Source: Abelmoschus esculentus (Eukaryota > Streptophyta > Magnoliopsida > Malvales > Malvaceae). From it: 64,000 nt of DNA. Made by a program: the position numbers and the translations under genes. Of the stretch, positions 13,701 through 22,371 are shown piece by piece. Each line of letters starts with the position of its first letter. Position 1 is the stretch's first letter. The notes under the pieces were generated by a model, which had not been told where the DNA came from, did no database searches, and saw nothing but the letters and a program-made list of their open reading frames with translations. The stretch is taken from the NCBI GenBank assembly GCA_035048815.1, contig JAUCBN010000054.1, forward strand, positions 6,417,001-6,481,000. Reading direction: 5' to 3'.

Positions 13701-16700
13701 TGTCGCGTGTCAAAAGTGCGCGTTTAGTGCAAGTGGACACATCGAAAGTAATAAGTGATAAGTATTTATCGGATTATCGTCTCCACATGGACTGGTAGAC
13801 TTAATATGTCTTCTTCGTTTTCTTGTTCTGTAGAAAGAAGTAAAATAAAACACAAGTGATTGAAGTTGGTTTAACTAAACTAAAACGATTAAGTAAAGTA
13901 AAGAAATTTAATAATAGAGAGAGATGGGTCAGGATCCAGTTGCGTTGTATTGTGGATTTGATTGACTTGTCTCTGCTCAATGCAATCGTATATCACTGCC
14001 TCGGCAACACTGCAGTTTACTGCCTTGGCAGCGACGATACTTGTCCGCCGCGGCAATCCCTTGCTCGTGGTTGGACTTTACCAAAGTTCGACAAAGTGTC
14101 CTTGAATGACTCCGCTTATCCCTAAGTCAGAGTGCTGTTGATGACTAGTCCTTGATGATACCTCTCGGCGTGAACCAATTATACTCATCAACCAATCTCA
14201 CACTTCTTTTAGCCGCTGAAACTCTTAACTTATCCCTAGGCCGAGTTAGTATTTCGCGATTGAAACACCGTACTTACCCCTTTCGTGAATCTAACTCTCT
14301 CGAGCTTAGATAAATGGATTACTCACAAACTTCTCTCTTGAACTTGAATGTGAGAACAAGGAATAACAAAGGATAAGCAAACCTTGATACTTTTATTGCA
14401 TTGAAACAAAGACAAAGTACAATCTCCTCTCACATATACTAGACAACCTTCACCTAATCCCTAAGAAGGTTTAGAACATAATGGAGAGAAAGAAAACAAG
14501 TATAGAATTCGGCTCTCTCTCCCTAGGTATTCCCCTTGGGTACATTGGATGGCTAGGTCTTTATATAGGCTAGACCTAGGACAAACCTTTCCTAAGTAGA
14601 ATATAACTTGGAGTACGGAACAAGTCAAGTACATAATTAAAATATTTCCAAGTTTAATTCGGCTAAGGGGCTTTCCCGCGTGGTCTTGTCTTGGGCTTTT
14701 CCTCGTGCTAGCCAGCTCCGATCCATGGCTTTAAGTCCAGACACGTCCCTTGGATTTTTATCTTCCAATCGCCTATAGTCTTGCTTCCTGTCTTTCTGTT
14801 GTTGTCTCGGCATCAGGTCCTGCCTCGGCCATGTCGTTGCCGCGGCACTGGTTCTCCTGCACAGATATAAAAATGCAGTAAAACGTGCATTTTCTGTAAA
14901 TATTAACTATGTAAGCATAACTTCTAAATATATCACATTGAGTATATGCATTGGTTCGATTAGGTGTATATTTGGTAATTAATGTCCATAAAAGGAGTAA
15001 AAAGTGATAGTGAGTTGAGCACTTATCAACTAGCACCATGGGGGCCAGCCCTGCCGCACCATCAAGGGCCAAGCCCGATCACACCTTAGGGTCTGATTCG
15101 TCAAGAACCTAAAGGAGGCCACGAGTTTCACTCCATGAAGGAGTCCTGCCTTAGTTAGGAACCAAGGAGTTTTAGTCCTTGGAGGATTAGTAATCCTAGT
15201 TAGACTAGGATTAGGATTAGAGGGGGCAATTTAAGGAGGCTTACCCCCACCTCATTATTTACTTCACCTTTCTTTGTTTTCTCGATTACGTTGGCTTAAT
15301 TAGGCACCAGCTTTGTTACTTTTATTCGGATAATAAGATTTTCATATTTTTCCCGCACACTTCTTCTTCTACCATCATAACCCGTTTTCACCTAAACTAA
15401 GCCTTCTCGCTTAGTTTTCCAAGGCTAACTTGGGCGTCAAAACTAGTTTAAGGCGTCCAAGGCCGCACGTCTCGGTTCTTAAAGTCTAAGGGCGTGACAA
15501 AGTGATCAAAGGAATCTACACTCTCTCAAGCTGATAGTTACACAGACTAGAGTTCCATCTTGGATATTTGACGTAGAATCCTTAAAAAATAGTATCTAAT
15601 TTTTAAGGCTAAACTATAACCTTTTCATCTATCTTTTTAAATGGATGACTAAGATAAAACCAAATAGTTTTTAAGGCTAAACTATAATCTTTCTTCAATC
15701 TTTTCATATTTCTTTTTATTTCATCAATCTTCTTATCTTGACTGTGATTTTAGTTATGGAATTCAGTGGCCTTGCATTCTTATCCTCAATTCAAAAAGCA
15801 AAAATCTTCATGAATTTTTAACAGAATTACTGCACTCTTTTGTGTTTGCCACCCATTAAGACTATTCTATGCTATGTAATTCTAACTTCTCATTTTTGCT
15901 TAAAAAAAACCCTGTCCTACATTTTTGGCTAAAACTTGGATATAGGGGTTATGCTCTAAGGGTCCTATGAATACATGAAAAAACCAAGTATAATCTAACC
16001 ATACTCGTGTTAGATGCATACTAGCATGTGAAACTAACACCCTAGTGCACGTGATATTAGATCCTATGCATTTGCTGACCATCTGAGATTAAATTTTTGT
16101 TTATTATATGAAGGATGGACAATTCGATCGTGAAAATTTCAATTGTGGACCAAGCATGCCTTCATCACCTGGAGAGACAATTTGTGCGGCAGTTTCAGCC
16201 TCTGCCTGGGTGGAACCCCATGGAAAGTGCACCAATGCGTTTTCTCTTGCTTGGTCTTCTCCAAAAATAAAATTTTTAAAAGGGAGCTCATACCCCCGGT
16301 ATATTTACAACGCTCTTTTTCCCTTTATGCATTAGTGCGCACTCATTCTTTGGTTTGATGTGTTCAATAGAGACCTTGGACTGGATGTTTGTGGTATTGT
16401 GTCTTTAAAGCAGCTAAGGCCAATGTTAATCTTAGGTCATGAGAAATTTAAAACTTTCAGCTGTGCAAACTTGTCTTTATTAACTTTTCCATTTACATTA
16501 GGATGTTTTCCGTGAAAGATGGCTAATATGTGATAGACCTAGTGGTCATCTGATGTTTTTAAATTTAGCAATGTATGTTTTCTGTGGCAATTTTAAGTGT
16601 CAGTTGTATTACACTTTGGTAATCATCTCTTAAAACATTTTCCTTCTCTCACAGGAGATACACAAAATTCTACGGCACGTCTGAAAGAGCAGCTCAGGAC

Positions 16701-19700
16701 TTGGTTCATGATGCACTTACTAGTATGGATCTAGTTTGAATATCTTTTCATTTTCTTGCATTACTCCTTTTTACAAATCAATAATGGAATCATGCTTTCC
16801 GTCATAGATGTCTGTTTTTCTTTTCGTAATTTTCTTAGTGATATTAAATTTCTATCAGCTTCATTTTGTACCTAAAACCTGTAGTATTCTTATTTCTCCT
16901 AGATTACAAGTGTTGGGAAGAAGAGATTGAGAAATGGCAAAACCCTATCCTCAAGGACCAAAAACTGCCAGAATGGTAACATCCAGTGCAACCTTTTATT
17001 TTTCACATCAACCTTCTCTTTCATTTTATTATTTTAGTTTAGAGTAAACTACGCCACTGATCACCAAACTATTACCCTTTTATTACTTTGGTCACCTAAC
17101 TATTTTTCTATAAATTTGGTCATCAACATAATGTTTTTTTAATATTTTAGTCATTGGCCATCAAAAATTAATGAAGATGGTAACATGACCAGATATAATA
17201 ATAGTTTTAATCTCTAAAACTTATATTCTATAAATTTGGTCATAATTCAAAAAATATTCAGTAAAGATAACCTTCAATATTTAAAAATCATGTCAAGTTG
17301 GTACTACTGAGTATTAATAGTGGTGAGCGTATTAATTTGGGTTGTATATACATTTTTAAAATTATATATATTTACTGTTTTAGTTTTTAGTTTCCTTTAA
17401 TAAAATATACTTCAATTATGTATGTACAATTTTTTATATAGAAATATAAAATTTTAAAACTATTAATTAGGTTGAAAATTAATTCAGTGATTTAATTATA
17501 AAAACAAAAAGTGGTAAAGAAAAAAATAAATTGAGGTTAAAATATAAAAATTCTTGTATCGTCTACCATTTAATCTAAATATTATTTTTGTCAAGTATAT
17601 AAAAATTACATAGCTTGTTTTGGTGGTAAGTGTTGAGTCATCACAGGTCCCAGATCAATCCCCCCAAACCTATTCATGTGTTGCTTAGTAATTAGCTTCA
17701 ACCACAATTTAATCTAAATAATATTTTTTGTCACCCCTATAAAATTGATAGAATTTTTAATAATGAGGGTCAACCATATAATAATTACATAGTTTGATGG
17801 TTAAATATATTTAATTATTTACAATTACATAATTTTAGAACTAAATCTGTTATTATACCAAGTCACGTGTTCATCTCCGTTAAGTTTTCACTGGGCAATG
17901 ACCAAAATAGAAAAAATAGTTCTTAGAATATAATTTAATGTTTGGTGACCAAATTTGTAGAAAAAAAATAGTTTGGTTACCAAAGTAAAAAGAGGCAATA
18001 GTTTGGTAACCGGTGTCGTTCACCTTTTACTTTAATGTTTGTTCATCAAGGATGAATCTTTGCATGCAAAAAAAAATTCCTCTTGCTCATGGAAACTCGA
18101 TGTATGGAGAAGGATGTGTGAAATGCATGCAATACCTATTGTATTATTCCTTCCGTTTGTTATTCTTTTGCTAAGATAGAGCAGTGAATTATTAATGAGC
18201 TCAAGTTTCTCTCTCCCTGTTCTGTAGAGGGAAATTGGGAGGTGGAAGTGTAGGTGAAGGTTGAACCATTGAAGATCATTCAACTTTTACTCTCGCTCAG
18301 AGCTTGCTTCCCTATAGTAAATTTGATTGTCTTTGAAGCGTCATAATCATTGTCCTGCAGATTCTGTCACACAGTTTTATTGTTTTCTTCATCCGATACT
18401 GTCATTTGATTCTTATGAACACCAGAAAAGGAGAAAAAGTTTGTTTAGTCACATATATTCATTTATCATGTTAATTAGCTAAGCTTTATCTTTCATTTGC
18501 AGGTACAAGTATACACTTTTTAATGAGCTCTACTTTTTGGTTGCTGGTGGAACAGTTTGGATAGGTACACATACTAATTGCCCAGTCCTTTGTATGTTGG
18601 TTTAGCTTATATTAATTTTAGCCTGCTGTAGCTTATTGTCTCTTGTGTACCTGGGAAAACCTATGACATCCTCTTGGTCAGTAAAGCTAGAAAACTTATT
18701 TAAACATTTTGCAGATTCTTCCTTGCCATCTTCAGATGTGAAAAATGACCAAGATCCACCAGTGAAAGTAGAAAGAAAAGATGTTGAAGTAACTGAAGCG
18801 GAAGTGAATTTTAGGCATAGTACAGTGTTTGAACATACTAGTACCAGTTGCAGTAATGGTTCTGTAGGTATTGGGATAAAGGAGAAAGGTGATTCAACTA
18901 TTCCTCGGAAAAAAAGAATCAGCAAGCAGTTCTCAAACCACTTGAAATCGCAGGATCAACTTGATGGTGATGAAGATGTTGGTAGGTTCCTGTACTTGGA
19001 AGGAGTTGAATATATCATGTGGTGCACTTATGATGTACACTTCTATGCATCTTTTGCCCTTCTTGAGCTTTTTCCCAAGATTGAACTCAATATTCAACGT
19101 GACTTTGCCAAAGCTGTTCTATCCGAGGATGGAAGAAAAGTAAAGTTTCTCGCAGAGGGTAACCATGGAATTCGTAAGGCTAGAGGAGCTGTTCCTCATG
19201 ATCTAGGGACTCATGATCCTTGGAATGAACTGAATGCATATAATATACATGATACTAGCAAATGGAAGGATCTGAATCCCAAGTTTGTGCTTCAAGTGTA
19301 CAGAGATTTTGCTGCCACGGGAGATATGGCATTTGGAATTGAAGTTTGGCCTGCTGTACGAACTGCAATGGAGTACATGGAACAATTTGATAGAGATGAT
19401 GATGGTCTCATTGAAAATGATGGGTTTCCTGATCAGACATATGATGCTTGGACTGTTCATGGTGTAAGTGCTTACTGTGGTTGTTTATGGCTTGCTGCGC
19501 TCCAATCTGCTGCTGCAATGGCCCAACAGGTAGGTGACAAGTTCTTTGCTGAAACGTGCAAAAGTAAATTTTTTAGTGCCAAAATAGCATTTGAAAAGAA
19601 ACTGTGGAATGGTTCTTATTTCAACTATGACTCTGGGGCAAGTAGTAATAGTAAGTCGATACAAGCCGACCAACTGGCAGGGCAATGGTACACATTATCT

Positions 19701-20336
19701 TCAGGCTTGGCACCACTTTTTGATGAGTTCAAAACAAGAAGTGCTCTTCAGAAAATATATGATTTCAATGTGATGAAAGTTGAAGGAGGCAGGATCGGTG
19801 CTGTAAACGGAATGCATCCCAACGGAAAGGTGGATGAATCCTGTATGCAGTCTCGGGAAATATGGACTGGTGTTACCTATGCTGTGGCAGCAAATATGCT
19901 TCTCGCTGGAATGGAGGAAGAAGCATTCACTACAGCTGAAGGTATTTTCACTGTTGGCTGGTCAGAAGAGGGCTTTGGGTAAGTGTCTAACATGCTGTGG
20001 CAGCAAATATGCTTCCTTTTGAGAATGCTTCTTAATTTGATTGTGATGTGATATCCGGTTTCTTTCGTGAACAGATACTGGTTCCAGACTCCGGAGGGGT
20101 GGACAATCGATGGGCATTTCCGATCTCTTATATATATGAGGCCTCTTGCTATATGGAGCATGCAATGGGTACTATCTATACCTAAAGCAATTCTTGAGGC
20201 CCCTAAAATAAATATGATGGACAGAATCCTAATTTCTCCGGCAACATTTTCATTGTCTCTCCCTGAAACAAGAGTCAGAAAAATTGCAAATAAAGCAGGT
20301 TGCTTCGGAAATTCTGCCTTGCAATGTGCCTGCTGA
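1013..20336 (+). CDS. GBA2-like: Non-lysosomal glucosylceramidase (GBA2-like, GH116), 5'-incomplete, probably damaged gene
   Basis: Visible exons: 1013-1113, 1195-1298, 1459-1512, 1602-1657, 1732-1770, 16114-16298, 16655-16732, 16903-16975, 18503-18564, 18715-19978 and 20075-20336 (stop TGA 20334-20336). All use GT-AG borders except the GC donor after 1770. Phases agree everywhere except across 1770/16114. The product resembles plant GBA2 homologues, enzymes that hydrolyse glucosylceramide at the cytosolic face of membranes. It has the GBA2 N-terminal beta-domain (ISSWGWNLNGQHSTYHALF) and the GH116 (alpha/alpha)6 catalytic domain (YLEGVEYIMWCTYDVHFYAS, GFPDQTYDAW). Earlier exons are outside the window. 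One exon of about 45 codons expected between GVLLHHK and DGQFDREN was not found. Direct splicing there shifts the frame and reaches TAA within about 55 codons, so the locus may be a pseudogene unless the exon escaped my reading. Confidence 0.85.
2170..2802. mobile_element. hAT-like MITE with imperfect terminal inverted repeats
   Basis: The element starts TAGGAGTGCTTATCGAGT and ends in the near-inverse of that sequence; on the reverse strand the right end reads TAGGGGTACTTAACAAGT. The roughly 40-bp termini pair imperfectly. The interior is non-coding and dense in CGACTCG and GAGTCGA motifs near both ends, with an AT-rich core. Flanks GCCCTAAG and ACCCTGAA could be a decayed 8-bp target duplication, as hAT elements make. 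The TAGGG-type terminus and 8-bp duplication suggest hAT, but no transposase is present. The 68-codon frame inside is a by-product of the repeats. Confidence 0.6.
2803..4030. other. Intron sequence with a short direct repeat
   Basis: AT-rich intron of the host gene. The only structure noted is a roughly 32-bp near-identical direct repeat (ATGCAATTGATATATGTA...) starting at 3384 and again at 3454, a spacing of 70 bp. I searched this stretch for the missing GBA2 exon and found nothing resembling it. Confidence 0.5.
4035..4280 (-). pseudogene. Copia RNase H N-terminal fragment
   Basis: The reverse frame gives ISQYMIDPREDHMEVAIRIL, then ILRYFKGTLGHRLLFKK and FSDSNYAGELTEKRSTSD. These are the Copia connection to RNase H (RYLKGT) and the first RNase H motif, D-x-D-(Y/F)AG...RSTS. 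The domain ends abruptly after RSTSD, so most of RNase H is absent. Confidence 0.75.
4350..5126 (-). pseudogene. Copia reverse transcriptase, active-site Asp replaced
   Basis: The frame at 4350-4973 gives SFTQTYGIDYNETFSPVAKL, IHQLDIKNVFLNGKLKEVYM, YSLKQPPRAWFDRF, ILIVYVNDIIL and KDLGKLRYFLGMKVARS, the standard Copia RT blocks. The catalytic YVDD box reads YVND, so one metal-binding Asp has become Asn, and LDVKTAFL reads LDIKNVFL. Upstream codons to about 5126 continue the domain (WTITNLPHGKKLV) across a stop. It cannot encode a working RT. Confidence 0.8.
5127..6670 (-). pseudogene. Copia GAG-pre-integrase, integrase and linker region
   Basis: Reverse frames give VMLWHFRLEYHNFYYLAKLF (GAG-pre-integrase, near 6449-6570), LIHNDVWGPFRVKNVTGSRW, FVTFIDDHSRITWVYLLRDK and IQIFKSDNESEYFT (integrase core with two catalytic Asp regions, 6078-6431), then the integrase-RT linker (5127-5399). 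The catalytic blocks are recognisable but the frame is broken near 6433 and 6078 and between 5400 and 6077. Confidence 0.7.
7493..8154 (-). mobile_element. Second Copia fragment: LTR (about 7878-8154) and GAG-pre-integrase
   Basis: A reverse frame at 7488-7718 reads LCHYRLSHPIPFYLQKLFP, FTCDICQLAKHRRTPYP and PFSLIDNDI, a GAG-pre-integrase domain joined to the start of integrase. Behind it (about 7878-8154) is an AT-rich LTR whose reverse-strand start is TGTTAGAGTTTTTATTTA. The first Copia element (to 7492) interrupts it inside integrase. Between LTR and domain almost no gag remains. Confidence 0.6.
8155..8390 (-). mobile_element. Copia 3'-terminal remnants with polypurine tracts
   Basis: Two reverse polypurine tracts next to TGTT-type LTR starts are visible: GGGGAGTGTTAGAG (8150-8161) and CTTGAGGGGGAGTGTTGG (about 8200-8217). 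These are typical Copia 3' junctions. The stretch 8335-8390 continues, across the inserted gypsy element, into 15505-15720. Together they match the reverse complement of 63560-63690. Confidence 0.55.
8391..8917 (+). repeat. 5' LTR of the chromodomain gypsy element
   Basis: Starts TGTCACGGCCCGCACCC and ends AAGGGCGTGACA, giving short inverted ends TGTCAC/GTGACA. A TATA-like GGCTATTTAAGG lies at about 8644-8655. It is matched by 13641-13700 plus 15034-15499. Confidence 0.88.
8920..8931 (+). other. Primer-binding site (initiator Met tRNA)
   Basis: TGGTATCAGAGC, two bases after the LTR end, is complementary to the 3' end of plant initiator tRNA-Met, the usual primer of chromoviruses. Confidence 0.85.
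8948..10255 (+). pseudogene. Gypsy gag pseudogene with decayed zinc knuckle
   Basis: The ATG at 8948 opens a Lys/Glu/Ala-rich frame with a three-fold repeat of the pattern APKA(P/S)E(T/A)Q...DKKRA, then a coiled-coil region and the Gag core (PKPKEFKGVRNAQEVDNF, LVDAALLWWRHM, EFKEHFYPKNAQEEAREKLY, IREYVNKFTELRLQI). Stops fall at 9341-9343, 9572-9574 and 9881-9883. An extra base in a T-run near 9870 shifts the frame, which then continues NGLQRWAKMELH-stop-MGVQDLSKAL. The zinc knuckle near 10121-10155 reads CYNCGGNHMKRDY, so its last Cys is Tyr. Confidence 0.8.
10264..12123 (+). pseudogene. Gypsy pol: protease, reverse transcriptase, RNase H (stop and mutated catalytic sites)
   Basis: One frame runs 10264-12123 with a single stop at 11338-11340. 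Protease: ALVNTGASDLFM, where the family has DTGAS, so the catalytic Asp is Asn. RT: MRMCIDYRTFNKIPVKNKYP, FTKLDLRSGYYQVRI, EFLVMPFGLTNAPATF, then VVYLNDIVIYS right after the stop; the YLDD box reads YLND. RNase H: FEVFTDASDTTIGGVLMQEG, FESRKLNETEKKYSVHEKE, FIVYTDNAANSYFL. The frame is lost at about 12110, where one base is missing before ALSRR. The product is not functional, with two active sites altered independently of the stop. Confidence 0.88.
12124..13638 (+). pseudogene. Gypsy integrase with C-terminal chromodomain
   Basis: Stops occur at 12258-12260 and near 12330. A roughly 2-base deletion near 12427 splits the HHCC zinc region (HDSKWAGHPGIDRTLALIKE ... CLVCEQDK). From 12448 a long clean frame carries the integrase core: SMDFIVGLPNTDGLSNI, ISDRDTRFTGRFWTELF, YPQTDGQTERVNALLE. 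Its D, D and E catalytic positions are present. A GPF/Y-type region (YKGPFKILKRIG) and an HPMFHVSLLKPF motif follow. The chromodomain at 13444-13593 (VVRKPGHRPRHEYLVLWKG, SESSWEPAEGLWQF) would bind modified histone tails and direct insertion to heterochromatin. Read-through past 13640 into the LTR is not coding. Confidence 0.88.
13701..15028 (-). mobile_element. Family-X solo LTR inserted in the gypsy 3' LTR
   Basis: A 1328-bp block reads TGTCGCGTGTCAAAAGTG at its left end and GTTGAGCACTTATCA at its right end, the reverse orientation of the family-X LTR. It splits the gypsy LTR between AAAATAATAG and ACTAGCACC; the intact 5' LTR has AAAATACTAGCACC there. This gives a 5-bp target duplication ACTAG with one mutated base on the left. 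No internal sequence remains, so it is a solo LTR left by LTR-LTR recombination. It carries the CG-rich TGCC(G/T)CGGCA motifs in both usual places. Confidence 0.92.
15034..15499 (+). repeat. Right part of the gypsy 3' LTR
   Basis: Continues the 3' LTR begun at 13641-13700 and ends GGGCGTGACA at 15499. Together the two parts are 526 bp, against 527 bp for the 5' LTR. Confidence 0.88.
15505..16113. other. Copia terminal remnant (to about 15720) and host intron
   Basis: 15505-15720 is the reverse complement of a Copia-related terminus also present at 63370-63660, including two copies of its roughly 66-70 bp tandem unit (TTTTTAAGGCTAAACTATAA). From about 15720 to the acceptor at 16112 is AT-rich intron with no coding similarity. 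The missing GBA2 exon is not here. Confidence 0.55.
16114..16975 (+). CDS. GBA2-like: GBA2-like exon block 2 (three exons)
   Basis: Exons 16114-16298, 16655-16732 and 16903-16975 encode DGQFDRENFNCGPSMPSSPG through ASAWVEPHGKC and WSSPKIKFLKGSSYPR, then RYTKFYGTSERAAQDLVHDA, then YKCWEEEIEKWQNPILKDQK. Acceptors and donors are canonical (AG 16112-16113, GT 16299; AG 16653-16654, GT 16733; AG 16901-16902, GT 16976) and codon phases join without error. The block links the N-terminal domain to the catalytic domain. It follows the transposon-filled intron, and its first exon starts in phase 0 whereas the exon ending at 1770 leaves two bases, so a 3n+1 exon is missing between them. Confidence 0.85.
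17040..18030. mobile_element. Non-coding MITE with long terminal inverted repeats (Mutator-like)
   Basis: The left end (CACCAAACTATTACCC, then TTTGGTCACCTAACTA and TATAAATTTGGTCAT) is repeated inverted at the right end (TGGTGACCAAATTTGTAG, TAGTTTGGTTACCAAAG, AATAGTTTGGTAACC). The inverted repeats are about 90-100 bp long, enclosing an AT-rich non-coding core. Flanks are similar T-rich 9-mers, compatible with a decayed 9-bp Mutator-type duplication. It lies in the host intron between exons 16903-16975 and 18503-18564. Confidence 0.65.
18503..18564 (+). CDS. GBA2-like: GBA2-like exon (YKYTLFNELYFLVAGGTVWI)
   Basis: A 62-bp exon bounded by AG at 18501-18502 and GT at 18565-18566 encodes YKYTLFNELYFLVAGGTVWI, a highly conserved segment at the start of the GH116 catalytic domain. 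It completes the Trp codon split with the exon ending at 16975 and the Asp codon split with the exon starting at 18715. The intron before it (16976-18502) carries a MITE. Confidence 0.85.
18715..19978 (+). CDS. GBA2-like: GBA2-like large catalytic exon
   Basis: A 1264-bp exon with acceptor AG 18713-18714 and donor GTAAGT at 19979 encodes about 421 residues with no stop. It begins with a poorly conserved Ser/Lys-rich linker (DSSLPSSDVKNDQDP, about 80 residues, typical of plant members). The core follows: GRFLYLEGVEYIMWCTYDVH, AKAVLSEDGRKVKFLAEG, VPHDLGTHDPWNELNAYN, MEQFDRDDDGLIENDGFPDQ, VHGVSAYCGCLWLAALQ, KLWNGSYFNYDSG, DQLAGQWY, GAVNGMHPNGKVDESCMQSR and WTGVTYAVAANM. In GH116 the nucleophile Glu and acid/base Asp fall within the YLEGVEY-type and FPDQTYD-type motifs. 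That assignment is from family knowledge, not proven here. The open frame starting upstream at 18636 is intron read-through, because the conserved protein joins at the 18715 acceptor. Confidence 0.9.
20075..20336 (+). CDS. GBA2-like: GBA2-like terminal exon
   Basis: The last exon (acceptor AG 20073-20074) encodes YWFQTPEGWTIDGHFRSLIY, MRPLAIWSMQWVLSIPKAIL, then a divergent tail ending RKIANKAGCFGNSALQCAC before TGA. A Cys-rich tail of the CFGNS...C-C form is usual for plant homologues. The reading frame matches the preceding exon (GG|A joining Gly to Tyr-Trp). Confidence 0.88.
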
Positions 20337-20620
20337 TCATCACACTCGTGTACAGGTATGTATAAAAGAAACTGTTGGTTATTTTGCTTGGTTTTTAACC
20401 CTTTTTTCATGGAATTACAAGCTGTGCTGCAAAAATGAATATAGAGTCTATTCCGATTAGATATTGTTACCCTAATTCAGGGTAGGGCTGTGTGATTGAG
20501 GGATATATGTTTTATTTTTCAAGTTTTGTACATTAGAAGATCATTCATGTAAAAAAAATTATATTGGGTACACAGATAGCTAATTGGAATGAAGATGGAG
20601 TGTGTAGAAACTAATTTTGA
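20337..20620 (+). other. Probable 3' UTR of the GBA2-like gene
   Basis: AT-rich non-coding sequence follows the stop codon. An AG/GTATGT at about 20354-20361 could be a donor of a 3'-UTR intron. No single clear AATAAA signal is seen close by, so the transcript end is not fixed. Confidence 0.35.
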
Positions 20621-21094
20621 AAACGAATTAGAGGCGTGTTCTTTTTGTCTTGGAAAAATTGGTTTAGAGGGGATTTTAAATTTATGGATTTTGAAATAAA
20701 AAAAATGGAGGAGTCATTACTGGTTACTTAGTTAAAGTATAATGGACACTAAAAAAGTAACCAAAGAAAAATTGGGTTTGAAAGTTAATTATGTTTGGAG
20801 AAGAGTTTGCACCTTATCATATCTAAAAATTGGTACTTAAAAATTTGTATCGTATTTTCTTAAAAAATAAATTAGATTTAATATAATAACTAATCCTTAA
20901 AATACATGTACACGTGATTATGTCATTCAAATGTATATAAAATCTCATAATTTACATTATTATGTATATAAAATCTCATAATTTATAACTCAAAGTATAT
21001 GATTGTATTTTAGTGCTTATACATCTGATTTGTGTTTGAAATTCTTGAAAAATTTAACCAAATAATACCCTCTCAAGAAATTATTTTTCAAAAT
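20621..21094. other. Intergenic AT-rich sequence
   Basis: Follows the GBA2-like gene. A short direct repeat (TATATAAAATCTCATAATTTA, near 20933 and 20962) is the only structure I see. No gene. Confidence 0.4.
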
Positions 21095-21495
21095 ATTATG
21101 ATTGTTATAGTGATATTGAAAATGATGTTAGAAAATCCCTTTTGAATAATGTTTTTACCATTCGAATAATATATATATAAATATGAATGATGTAATTTGA
21201 AAAAAAATGAAATTGATACAAGAAGATATCGATTTCAAATAGTATCATGTATATCACATGACGTTGTAATATGAGGTTTGGACTGTTCAAAGACGAAAAT
21301 AAAAGGTTCTAATTTCAAATAATCCATTATATGTACGTGGGATAACAAGCTTTTCCGTTGTGACAAGCATGCATGCATACAACGGGCATCAAACATTGTC
21401 TTACATTGTTTACAGAAAAATTCAAATGAATCTAATTTTAAATAGTGCTTGACTATTTCACAAGTTTTGGACAATATGCATAAATCAATATATTC
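21095..21495 (-). repeat. Left arm of a large inverted-repeat element
   Basis: The reverse complement of this block aligns with 33150-33538 over about 390 bp at an estimated 70%. Shared words include GTATGCATGCATGC, AACGTCATGTGA and TAAACA(A/G)TGTAAGA. Short words of the ATTTGAA/TTTAAATAGT type recur in both orientations in each arm, as in subterminal repeats of DNA transposons. No transposase is seen. Confidence 0.6.
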
Positions 21496-22206
21496 ATAGT
21501 AAAATTTTAAATATAGGTAAACATTTTTTTAACTCAATTATATTTACATATTTATTTATTTATTTATGTTTATGATTTAATTTTTTTCTACACGAATTAA
21601 TATTATGACATGATATTTACTAATACGGTCAGATTTTGAGAGAAAGACGGTTTAACACCCTTGACCCGAATGTCATATTTTGGCCTTGAGCCCAAACTTA
21701 AACCCATAAAATTTTTCAAGATATTTAAAACAAAGATCATGTATAATTAAAAAACAAAGATATTTTCAAAAGACTTCCAATGATATTTAAAACAATTAGA
21801 ATACATGATTCGATTGATACAATTCCCCAAAAATATCGAAAAAGTTTACAAACTCCATTTGTAAGGTTCTATGAATACAAAGCCCACTAGTCCAAATACC
21901 ATACTCTGGATTTCACTGTGCTAGAATCCCGATCTGATAGTGTTCCACGATCCCATGAACTATCGTCCAACTTACACATGGGAACAACAATTCCGAGCGC
22001 TAAGCTTACAAAGCTCAGCGGTACACATATAGTCTACCATATTCTATGCTAATCATAAACATGAGCATGCGAACTAATATGAACAACAAGGAGAAAATAA
22101 ATTAAACATGTGGGCGTTATCACTGACTGACTAAACACATGTTATTTGCATGGAATGTCATAGTACTCATGAACACCAATATACACATATATTTACTATG
22201 GATGAG

Positions 22207-22371
22207 TGTGTCCGTAGTCATTAAGTGTCGGACCTCACACTCTTTCTTAACTCGGGTGTGTCCAGAGTCACAAAGCATCGGACCTCACACCCCTACATAC
22301 CACGGGTGTGTCCGGAGTCACATAGCTTCAGACCTCGCACCTCATAAATTTTAAGTATGTTCGGAGTCACA
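22207..22371. repeat. 50-bp tandem repeat, interrupted by an LTR insertion
   Basis: Units begin at 22207, 22257, 22307 and about 22357, each of the form TGTGTCC(G/A)GAGTCACA followed by AGCATCGGACCTCACAC. The fourth unit is cut at 22371 and resumes after the inserted LTR at 25034 (CATCGGACCTCACAC). Confidence 0.85.

Larger units (their letters stand above)
8391..15499 (+). mobile_element. Ty3/gypsy chromodomain retrotransposon (chromovirus), decayed
   Basis: 5' LTR 8391-8917 (527 bp, TGTCACGGCC...GGGCGTGACA), Met-tRNA primer site TGGTATCAGAGC at 8920-8931, gag, protease, RT, RNase H, integrase and chromodomain, polypurine tract GTGGGGGAGAA before 13641, and a 3' LTR. The 3' LTR is 13641-13700 plus 15034-15499, split by a family-X solo LTR. 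By eye the two LTRs agree at roughly 94-95%. Flanking AAGT on both sides is a possible target duplication. The insertion went into a reverse Copia terminus inside the host intron. Coding parts carry stops, frameshifts and altered catalytic residues, so it is not autonomous now. Confidence 0.9.

Noticed and set aside
18636..18714. Upstream extension of the open frame before the large GBA2 exon (MSLVYLGKPMTSSW...)
   Set aside because: It is intron read-through. A clear TTTTGCAG acceptor at 18714 and the split Asp codon with the exon ending at 18564 define the real exon start.
21361..21382. GCATGCATGC run as a possible CRISPR-like or regulatory repeat
   Set aside because: A short simple repeat inside a dispersed element, found in both arms; no array structure.
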